Source: an uncultured Clostridium sp.
GTDB lineage: Bacteria > Bacillota > Clostridia > Lachnospirales > Lachnospiraceae
Assembly (NCBI GenBank): GCA_945946715.1
Contig: CAMEWU010000129.1
Coordinates: 1 to 6,791 of the forward strand
Direction of reading: 5' to 3'
DNA: 6,791 nt
Positions 1 through 5,110 of the stretch are shown in pieces. Each line of letters starts with the position of its first letter. The first letter of the stretch is position 1. The notes under the pieces are model-generated. The model searched no databases. It was not told the origin of the DNA and saw only the letters and a program-made list of their open reading frames with translations. The position numbers and the translations under genes are program-made.

Positions 1-817
1 ATATGTAGATTCCAATGTTATGGCTGGAAGAACCGGCACATATGATGGGGCAACCGGGTTATGGAGTGATGTAATATACATGCCTTGTAGTGCGGAAAAT
101 GGATTTGCTCCGGAATTTCCAAAGGAGACACCGGACCTGATTTATCTTTGTTTTCCAAATAATCCAACCGGTGCGACTATAAGCAAAGCACAGTTGCAGG
201 AATGGGTAGATTATGCCAATAAAAATGGCGCCGTGATTATTTACGATGCTGCATATGAAGCGTATATCAGCGAAGCCAATGTACCTCACACAATTTATGA
301 GTGTGAAGGTGCAAGAACTTGTGCTATTGAGTTGAGAAGTTTTTCAAAAAATGCAGGTTTTACCGGAACCCGTCTTGGTTTCACGGTAATACCTAAGGAC
401 TTGAAGAGTGCAGATGGTGTTGCTTTACATGGTTTATGGGCAAGAAGACATGGAACAAAATTTAATGGGGCACCTTATATTGTACAGGCAGCAGGGGCAG
501 CAGTTTATAGCGAAGAAGGCAAGAAGCAGACAGCAGAGCAGATTGCATATTATATGAATAATGCAAAGATTATTAAAGAGGCATTGGCAGAAATGGGATA
601 TACAGTATCCGGTGGTGTAAATGCACCATATATCTGGTTAAAGACGCCAAACAACATGAGTTCTTGGGATTTCTTTGATTATTTGCTGGAAAATGCAAAT
701 GTAGTAGGCACACCGGGCTCCGGCTTTGGACCAAGTGGTGAAGGGTATTTCCGTCTGACTGCATTTGGCTCTTATGAGAATACTTTAACTGCGGTTGAGA
801 GAATTAAAAAGCTGTAG
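1..817 (+). CDS. dapL: LL-diaminopimelate aminotransferase (DapL), 5'-truncated by the window
   Basis: This PLP-dependent class I/II (fold type I) aminotransferase converts tetrahydrodipicolinate plus glutamate directly to LL-diaminopimelate, in cytoplasmic lysine and peptidoglycan precursor synthesis. The frame is open from base 2, giving 271 visible residues. The family is usually about 400 residues, so roughly 130 N-terminal residues lie outside. Visible motifs, numbered from the first visible codon, are FPNNPTGA near residues 51-58, the cofactor-binding D82/Y85 in YDAAYEAYI, the Schiff-base lysine K116 in SFSKNAGFTGTRLG, R124 for the PLP phosphate, and R251 in GYFRLTAFG, which fits the substrate carboxylate arginine. 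The FSKNAGFTGTRLGFTV and LWARRHGTKFNG segments are typical of DapL rather than of aspartate or succinyl-DAP aminotransferases. The gene ends with TAG, 103 bp before the carrier protein gene. I see no clear terminator between them, so some readthrough is possible. Confidence 0.93.
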   Translation, partial: YVDSNVMAGRTGTYDGATGLWSDVIYMPCSAENGFAPEFPKETPDLIYLCFPNNPTGATISKAQLQEWVDYANKNGAVIIYDAAYEAYISEANVPHTIYECEGARTCAIELRSFSKNAGFTGTRLGFTVIPKDLKSADGVALHGLWARRHGTKFNGAPYIVQAAGAAVYSEEGKKQTAEQIAYYMNNAKIIKEALAEMGYTVSGGVNAPYIWLKTPNNMSSWDFFDYLLENANVVGTPGSGFGPSGEGYFRLTAFGSYENTLTAVERIKKL

Positions 818-837
818 TTGTTTTTCTGTAAAAAAGA

Positions 838-866
838 TTGTAATTATAGGAGTTTCATATTAAAAT
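838..866 (+). promoter_or_regulatory. Candidate promoter of the carrier protein operon
   Basis: TTGTAA at 838-843 and TAAAAT at 861-866 are separated by exactly 17 bp. They match the sigma-A consensus at 4/6 and 5/6 positions. Transcription would start near 873 and leave a leader of about 48 nt before the carrier protein start codon. A second -10-like TATAAA at 898-903 has only a poorly placed partner (TTGCAT, 14-bp spacer). The 818-920 gap holds no other gene that I can support. Confidence 0.4.
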
Positions 867-920
867 AAATATATGAATTGCATGGAGAAGGCACATGTAT
901 AAAAGATTGGAGGAAAAGGA

Positions 921-1172
921 ATGGATAAGGAAACAATTAAAAAAGAGTCACTGGAAGTGATTGGAGAAGTGCTTCCGGAACTGGATGTTGAAGCAGTTGA
1001 CACATCTGCATCAATTACCGATGATTATGATGTGAACTCAGTATCCATCATTAAACTGTTAGTGGGGCTTGAGGACAAGTTTAATGTAGAATTTGAAGAT
1101 AGTGAGCTGGCATTAAATAAGTATACGAGTTTTGATGATGTCATTGAATCTGTAGAAAAGAAAATGAAATAA
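921..1172 (+). CDS. Stand-alone acyl/peptidyl carrier protein
   Basis: This 83-residue acidic protein has the four-helix carrier protein pattern. It would carry an acyl or aminoacyl group as a thioester on a 4'-phosphopantetheine arm. The attachment serine is most likely S40 in YDVNSVSIIKL, so the usual DSL motif is NSV here. It is followed by the typical helix II pattern LLVGLEDKFNVEFEDSEL and a C-terminal TSFDDVIESVEKK segment that matches the T-[VF]-x-D-[VL] helix IV signature. The start is fixed by GGAGG at 909-913, 7 nt before ATG. The gene leads a tight cluster, followed 24 bp later by the BtrH-like gene and then a PPTase. This context and the non-canonical NSV motif argue against the main fatty acid ACP and for a specialised carrier of the D-alanyl, NRPS or butirosin (BtrI) type. 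The cargo cannot be deduced. The carrier protein call is secure; the pathway is not. Confidence 0.9.
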   Translation: MDKETIKKESLEVIGEVLPELDVEAVDTSASITDDYDVNSVSIIKLLVGLEDKFNVEFEDSELALNKYTSFDDVIESVEKKMK

Positions 1173-1183
1173 TTTTGGGAATT

Positions 1184-1188
1184 GGAGG
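1184..1188 (+). promoter_or_regulatory. Ribosome binding site that sets the start at 1197
   Basis: GGAGG lies 8 nt before ATG 1197. The longer open frame begins at TTG 1182, which would place this Shine-Dalgarno sequence inside the coding region, so the ATG is preferred. Confidence 0.8.
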
Positions 1189-1196
1189 ATAAACAC

Positions 1197-2255
1197 ATGG
1201 CAAACGAAAAGATTTTGGATGTAACATATCCGGGTATCACTTCTTGGCAGTGGCATGCAACATTGTTTTCAATTTTAGGAAATGATGAAAATGCAAGAAA
1301 ATGGATTTTTAGTAACTATATTCAGTTGCGTTGCTATACAATTAATGAAATATTTACTGGCGATGATATGCTGTTTACAGATATGATGCCGGGTAGCAGT
1401 TCATTAAAGGAGTGCCCATATTTGATTTTCTCCTTAATGACAAAAGAACAGGTTGAAAGCTACTGTGGTAATATCATTGATTTTGTAATTAAGACCATTG
1501 ATTTGAATGGTTATGTATATGGCGTATTTGATGAAGCAAAGATTCTTTGCAATGCAGAGGTGGATTACAAGTTCCCACATGAGCTGTTTATTTACGGTTA
1601 TAATATTGAAAAAGAGATTTTCTATGTTGGAGACTTTACCTTTGGAGAACATTATACATATTCTACCGTATCCTTCAGTGATGTAGAACGTGGATATGAA
1701 GTAATCAGCGCACCGGAAGATCACATGTTTAAGGATGATTACAAGGGAACCAGAGGTTTGTATGTAATTCTTAAGAATAATGAGACCACATATTATGATT
1801 TAGACATTACCCTGATTAAGCAGACCTTAAGAGAGTATCTGAATTGTGAAGATACCAAGAATCATTTCAGAATGATGAGAAATCGGTTTACAGATACTAC
1901 TTTTGGTGTGGATGTATACGACAAGGTTATTGATCAGATTGAGAAACAATTGGGTGCAGAAGAACCGGATTATGATATTCGTTCCTTACATTTGGTTTAT
2001 GACCATAAGGTATTGATGCTGGAACGTATTAAATATCTGATGGCAAATGATTATCTGCCATTTAGTCAGGCAATTGTTGACGAGTATACAACCGTAGTTG
2101 AGAATACACAGACAGCAAGAAACCTATTGGTTCGTATTTCTATTACAGAGGAAATTGATAGAGCAGACCGCTTTAGAAAATACCTGACTGTTGCAAAGGA
2201 AACCGAAATCAAAGTATTGACTCAGGTATTAGAGCAGTTAGAAAAGAATGACTAG
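1197..2255 (+). CDS. Uncharacterised protein resembling BtrH-type (papain/C39-like) acyltransferase, carrier-protein associated
   Basis: This 352-residue soluble protein has no signal peptide or membrane segment. I do not recognise a named orthologue. Residues about 120-170 look like the butirosin BtrH N-terminal domain: FPHELFIYGYN at 126-136, then IFYVGDFTFG at 141-150, then an aromatic-rich strand and YSTVSFSDVERGYE at 155-168. BtrH itself moves an acyl group from a carrier protein to an aminoglycoside. H128 and D146 fit the catalytic His and Asp/Asn of that fold. The N-terminal segment where the nucleophilic cysteine is expected (ITSWQWHATLFSILG, 14-28) has none; the first cysteine is C46. 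The protein may therefore use another nucleophile, or bind rather than catalyse. The C-terminal half (about 195-352) is charged and predicted mostly helical. The gene sits 24 bp after the carrier protein gene and 14 bp before the PPTase gene. The family assignment rests on motif memory only; an orphan fold is the alternative. Confidence 0.5.
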   Translation: MANEKILDVTYPGITSWQWHATLFSILGNDENARKWIFSNYIQLRCYTINEIFTGDDMLFTDMMPGSSSLKECPYLIFSLMTKEQVESYCGNIIDFVIKTIDLNGYVYGVFDEAKILCNAEVDYKFPHELFIYGYNIEKEIFYVGDFTFGEHYTYSTVSFSDVERGYEVISAPEDHMFKDDYKGTRGLYVILKNNETTYYDLDITLIKQTLREYLNCEDTKNHFRMMRNRFTDTTFGVDVYDKVIDQIEKQLGAEEPDYDIRSLHLVYDHKVLMLERIKYLMANDYLPFSQAIVDEYTTVVENTQTARNLLVRISITEEIDRADRFRKYLTVAKETEIKVLTQVLEQLEKND

Positions 2256-2269
2256 AAACGAGTAATTAT

Positions 2270-3013
2270 ATGATACAAGTATATTCATTGAAATTGGAAC
2301 GGGAACTGAATGAAAGGGAACGACAACAGGCATTGGATATATTAACACCGGAACGCAAGGCGAAAGCCCTGCGTTTTCGGCGTTTAGAAGACCAATCCAG
2401 AGGAGTGGCAGCTGGTTTGCTGGAAGCTTATAGTATCACAGCGGGATTGGGACTTGACAGAAAAGGAATTCATATTGGACAAGGGGAACAGGGCAAGCCT
2501 TATCTCTTATCGGAACCGGATAGGCACTATAATATTAGTCATGCAGGGAAGCAGATTGTATGTGGAATTGGTGATGTTCCTATTGGGATTGATGTAGAGA
2601 TGACATCCAAGTATAACGAAAGAATCATACAGCGTTTTTTTCATCAGGAAGAAATAGAGGACATTTTCTCATTTCCAGAGGAATTACGCCCGGATTTGTT
2701 TGCACAGTATTGGACTATGAAGGAAAGCTTTATGAAACTGTGTGGCTTAGGGTTTTCGCTCCCATTAAGTAGTTTTCGGACAAATCGAAGGAACGGAGAA
2801 GTTGAAATTCTTCCTGCAATCAGCAAGGAAAATAGGGAGAAATTATTAGCGCAGAATATTACAAATGAAAAAAAGCCTGTCTGTCAGTTTATAGAACTGG
2901 AAACAGGCTATCAGTGTTGTATATGCACAAGAGAATGGGAAGAAGTGAAATTGCAGAGAATCACAATAGAATCTTGTCTTGCTTATTTTACGGATAATAG
3001 AATGGATTCCTAA
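2270..3013 (+). CDS. Sfp-type 4'-phosphopantetheinyl transferase
   Basis: This enzyme moves the 4'-phosphopantetheine arm from coenzyme A to a carrier protein serine, here most plausibly S40 of the carrier encoded at the head of the cluster. The 247-residue length suits the two-lobed Sfp class rather than the roughly 120-residue AcpS class. Visible motifs are GKPYL at 75-79, NISHAGK at 88-94, the magnesium-binding GIDVE with D108 and E110, and W148 followed by T-M-K151-E152-S-F-M-K156, which is the class WxxKE(S/A)xxK signature. The start ATG follows a weak ACGAG-type ribosome site (about 2258-2262, 7 nt spacing). Arginine codons include CGG, CGA and AGG, rarer than in the two upstream genes, so expression is probably low, as suits an activating enzyme. 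The 3' part of the gene contains a hairpin that works as a terminator on the other strand. The enzyme class is secure; the cognate carrier is inferred. Confidence 0.9.
   Translation: MIQVYSLKLERELNERERQQALDILTPERKAKALRFRRLEDQSRGVAAGLLEAYSITAGLGLDRKGIHIGQGEQGKPYLLSEPDRHYNISHAGKQIVCGIGDVPIGIDVEMTSKYNERIIQRFFHQEEIEDIFSFPEELRPDLFAQYWTMKESFMKLCGLGFSLPLSSFRTNRRNGEVEILPAISKENREKLLAQNITNEKKPVCQFIELETGYQCCICTREWEEVKLQRITIESCLAYFTDNRMDS
2868..2909 (-). terminator. Intrinsic terminator for the minus-strand reductase, inside the PPTase gene
   Basis: Read on the minus strand, a 7-bp stem (AGCCTGT with ACAGGCT) closes a small internal loop and a second 5-bp stem (CAGTT with AACTG) capped by a 5-nt loop. 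It is followed directly by six unpaired U residues (the A-run 2868-2873). On the plus strand there is no U-tract after the hairpin, so it should stop only transcription coming from the reductase gene, about 107-148 nt beyond that gene's stop codon. Confidence 0.65.
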
Positions 3014-3015
3014 TC

Positions 3016-3744
3016 TTAAATCCATCCTCCGTCAAAACGGATAACCTGACCGGTTAGGTAGTTTGGAGAATCCAGGAGGTGGGAAGCAAACTGAGCGACT
3101 TCTTCCGGCTCTGCCATTCTGCCATATGGAATAGCTTGTTCCAATTCCATAAGTTCTTCTTTGGAGAAACAGCGATTCATGTTTGTATTAATTGCACCAC
3201 AGGAAATGGCATTTACTGCGATGCCGCTAGGTGCCAGTTCCTTTCCCAATGCCTGTGTCAGTGCATTAATTCCGCCTTTCGTTGCAGAATAAGCCGCTTC
3301 ACAAGAGGCACCTACTTCGCCCCAGACAGAAGAGATGTTGAGGATTTGTCCGGCATGTTCATGAACCATATGAGGAATGACAGCATGACAGAAGTAAAAT
3401 GTAGAAGACAAATTTGTCCGAAGCAGATGTTCCCATTCTTCTATTTTCATATCAGTTAACAGGCCAACATAGGAAATGCCTGCGTTATTCACTAATGTAT
3501 CAATTTTTCCCCAACTGGAAATAATAGTTGCAACAAACTCCTGAACGAATGTAGCATCCCCACAATCTCCTTTTACAGCAATGCAGTCTGTGCCGGATTC
3601 TCTTATTAAGGCACAGGTATCCATCAAAGCTTCCGGATGATGATAAGAAGTGATACCAATCCGGTCGTAGGATTTGGATAATTCCAGAGCAATCGCTTTT
3701 CCGATTCCGGTAGAGGCTCCGGTGACAATTGCAGTTTTCAACAT
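3016..3744 (-). CDS. Short-chain dehydrogenase/reductase, YmfI/FabG-like
   Basis: This 242-residue NAD(P)H-dependent cytoplasmic reductase has the complete classical SDR set: the glycine-rich TGASTGIG at 8-15, NNAG at 86-89, N111, catalytic S139, Y152 and K156 (YSATKGG), and a C-terminal YLTGQVIRFDGGW. General annotation would be 3-oxoacyl-ACP reductase (FabG). However, the stretch around S139 (ISSVWGEVGASCEAAYS) and the NTNMNRCFSKEE region recall Bacillus YmfI, the reductase that finishes the 5-aminopentanol modification on elongation factor P. The start is supported by an AAGGAGA ribosome site 9 nt upstream. It converges on the PPTase gene with a 2-bp gap, and its own promoter and terminator can be identified, so it is monocistronic. 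A role on the neighbouring carrier protein's cargo is conceivable but not shown. The enzyme fold is secure; the substrate is open. Confidence 0.88.
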   Translation of the reverse strand: MLKTAIVTGASTGIGKAIALELSKSYDRIGITSYHHPEALMDTCALIRESGTDCIAVKGDCGDATFVQEFVATIISSWGKIDTLVNNAGISYVGLLTDMKIEEWEHLLRTNLSSTFYFCHAVIPHMVHEHAGQILNISSVWGEVGASCEAAYSATKGGINALTQALGKELAPSGIAVNAISCGAINTNMNRCFSKEELMELEQAIPYGRMAEPEEVAQFASHLLDSPNYLTGQVIRFDGGWI

Positions 3745-3784
3745 AACGAAAGTCTCCTTTAAATGCGTTTAAATTCTTAAAAAT

Positions 3785-3813
3785 AATATAACATAGAATC
3801 AATGACTTGAAAA
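3785..3813 (-). promoter_or_regulatory. Promoter of the minus-strand reductase
   Basis: On the minus strand, TTTTCA (complement of 3808-3813) and TATATT (complement of 3785-3790) are 17 bp apart. An extended -10 TG precedes TATATT by one base. Transcription would start near 3778, leaving a leader of about 34 nt. The -35 box overlaps the -35 box of the divergent plus-strand promoter. Confidence 0.55.
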
Positions 3814-3835
3814 TGAAACTTTTGTTTGCTATACT
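3807..3835 (+). promoter_or_regulatory. Strong sigma-A promoter of the envelope operon
   Basis: TTGAAA at 3807-3812 (5/6) and TATACT at 3830-3835 (5/6) have a 17-bp spacer and an extended -10 TGC directly before TATACT. Transcription would start near 3842, giving a leader of about 46 nt to the TTG start at 3888. This is the best-matching promoter in the window. Confidence 0.75.
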
Positions 3836-3873
3836 CAAAGACAGAGTTTTTTCGACAAATATGAGTCAGTGTT

Positions 3874-3879
3874 GGGAGG
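3874..3879 (+). promoter_or_regulatory. Ribosome binding site that sets a TTG start
   Basis: GGGAGG lies 8 nt before TTG 3888. The open frame extends upstream to 3807, but that part overlaps the promoter and would not be transcribed. ATG 3900 is only four codons downstream and too far from this site to be preferred. Confidence 0.75.
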
Positions 3880-3887
3880 TATTAATT

Positions 3888-4424
3888 TTGAATAAGAAAA
3901 TGTTAAAGGTATTTGGCGAAGCATTTTTAAAGACATTAATCGTAATTTTAGGCGTTGCTATTGTTATTTTTGCCATTTATTTTATGATACAAGTATTTGG
4001 TGGAGGAAAGAAAGATAAAAAATCCACAGAAGATATTCCGATTAATACAATGGATTTGAATGAAGATGAATTGTCTACGGATGATTCTTCTGATTCATCA
4101 GCAGATACAACAGAACCGGGTTCGGAGGAACCGGCATCAGCAGAGCCGATTTCTTCTGTGGGTCATTCCATTGAAGTGCTGAATAGTACAGATACAGCAG
4201 GAGTGGCTGCCGGATGGCAGGAAAGACTGAATGGAGAAGGCTTCACAGTTTCCCAGATTGGAAATTATGAGACAGAGACCTTGACCAGTACAAAAATCAT
4301 TGTGTCACAGGAAGGAATGGGACAGGATTTGGTAAGTTATTTCCAGAATGCAACTGTAGAGGTTGGCACTATCAGCAGTGGTGTGGAAATCCAGATTATT
4401 ATTGGTACAGAAGATGCCCAATAA
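3888..4424 (+). CDS. Membrane-anchored LytR_C-domain protein (TTG start)
   Basis: This 178-residue protein is probably anchored in the cytoplasmic membrane with its C-terminus outside. A short basic N-terminus is followed by one hydrophobic segment at about residues 15-37, which works as an uncleaved anchor. Next come a basic stop (GGGKKDKK) and a low-complexity acidic Ser/Asp/Glu/Pro linker at about 45-93. The C-terminal domain at about 95-173 starts with IEVLNSTDTAGVAAGWQERL and ends with VEIQIIIGTE. It fits the LytR_C family, which is found at the C-terminus of LytR-CpsA-Psr cell-wall ligases or alone on a membrane anchor. No LCP catalytic domain is present, so it is not itself a wall-polymer ligase; it may bind glycan or help localise a partner. 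It heads an operon with two further genes 16 bp and 1 bp apart. Exact function is unknown. Confidence 0.8.
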   Translation: MNKKMLKVFGEAFLKTLIVILGVAIVIFAIYFMIQVFGGGKKDKKSTEDIPINTMDLNEDELSTDDSSDSSADTTEPGSEEPASAEPISSVGHSIEVLNSTDTAGVAAGWQERLNGEGFTVSQIGNYETETLTSTKIIVSQEGMGQDLVSYFQNATVEVGTISSGVEIQIIIGTEDAQ

Positions 4425-4440
4425 GCATAGTATGTAAGAT

Positions 4441-5109
4441 ATGAGTGAACAGTTAAGAAAATTTGGTATTCCGTTTCGTATATATAATAAAGAACAGATA
4501 TTTCAGGTAAGCCGTGACTGGTTGGAAGAACCCGCATTATATACCGTTTTCTTTGTGGCAGCAAAGCAGTGTGTTCCGCTTTCAGAAGCAAAAGCACTTC
4601 TGGATAAGAGAGAGCAAATCATCTGGATACCGGGTGATGAAGCAGTGTGCTCGCTGTTTTCAAAGAAAGAACGGCATGAAATGCTGGAATTATCCGTAGA
4701 AGGATACATTATGAATATATGCGAATATGCAGCTGATATGGGACTGGATATTTGTTTTCTAATGGAAGATAAAGCTGAGTTGGAATTTGTAACAGAAGGA
4801 ATTCGAAAGAATTATCCTTATTTGGCAATTCACGGATTAACATTGGATTCTATGAATTCAGCAGAAATGATGATAAATGAAATTAATTCCATTGCACCAG
4901 AGATATTGATTATGGGTGTGCATACCAGTGAAATACGACGGTATTTGGAATATGACAGGAATAAAACAAATGCCAGATTATGTATTTGCGTTGGAAATCT
5001 CTTGATAACAGAGATGTCTAAAAAACATAAAATGCTCCATACTATTACTATGAGCAGAGTATTGAAAAAACAACTGCACAAATATGATAGTATGAAGGAA
5101 CAAAGTTAA
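4441..5109 (+). CDS. Divergent WecG/TagA/CpsF-like (GT26 fold) protein, probably not catalytic
   Basis: This 222-residue protein has no signal peptide or membrane segment. The middle and C-terminal parts follow the layout of the WecG/TagA/CpsF family: DICFLMEDKAELE at 103-115 where members have a VFLLGG-type strand, IRKNYPYLAIHG at 121-132 (usual pattern LxxxYPxLxIxG), INEINSIAPEILIMGV at 145-160 (InxxxPDilxVGlG), then IRRYLEYDR and ARLCICVGNLL at 178-188. The residues that mark active members are missing: the (T/P)N segment is VAAKQC, the PDGxG motif reads IPGDEAV (63-69), and PKQE is replaced by HTSEI. These changes suggest lost or altered transferase activity. The start is the only plausible one, since an in-frame stop lies two codons upstream. 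It has no good ribosome site and may depend on translation of the LytR_C gene 16 bp before. The family call is inference from pattern only. Confidence 0.45.
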   Translation: MSEQLRKFGIPFRIYNKEQIFQVSRDWLEEPALYTVFFVAAKQCVPLSEAKALLDKREQIIWIPGDEAVCSLFSKKERHEMLELSVEGYIMNICEYAADMGLDICFLMEDKAELEFVTEGIRKNYPYLAIHGLTLDSMNSAEMMINEINSIAPEILIMGVHTSEIRRYLEYDRNKTNARLCICVGNLLITEMSKKHKMLHTITMSRVLKKQLHKYDSMKEQS

Positions 5110-5110
5110 A

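Noticed and set aside
821..834. TTTTT-CTGT-AAAAA dyad just after dapL as a terminator
   Set aside because: The stem is only five A-T pairs and no U-tract follows, so it is not convincing as an intrinsic terminator.
873..902. Nine-codon open frame (ATG to TAA) before the carrier protein gene, a possible leader peptide
   Set aside because: It has no ribosome binding site, starts at about the predicted transcription start, and shows no codon run or hairpin typical of attenuation.
1182..1196. TTG 1182 as the start of the BtrH-like gene
   Set aside because: It would put the GGAGG site inside the gene; ATG 1197 has that site at ideal spacing.
3027..3040. Small hairpin TCCGT-CAAA-ACGGA after the PPTase stop as its terminator
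   Set aside because: The stem is only 5 bp, no U-tract follows on the plus strand, and the bases encode the C-terminus of the reductase.
3807..3887. N-terminal extension of the LytR_C protein upstream of 3888
   Set aside because: This stretch contains the -35 and -10 boxes and the ribosome site of the gene itself, so it is not translated.
2268..3995. Shared 14-base string TATGATACAAGTAT at about 2268-2281 and about 3983-3996
   Set aside because: It encodes the same four residues MIQV with the same codons at a protein start in one place and in a membrane segment in the other; chance is sufficient.
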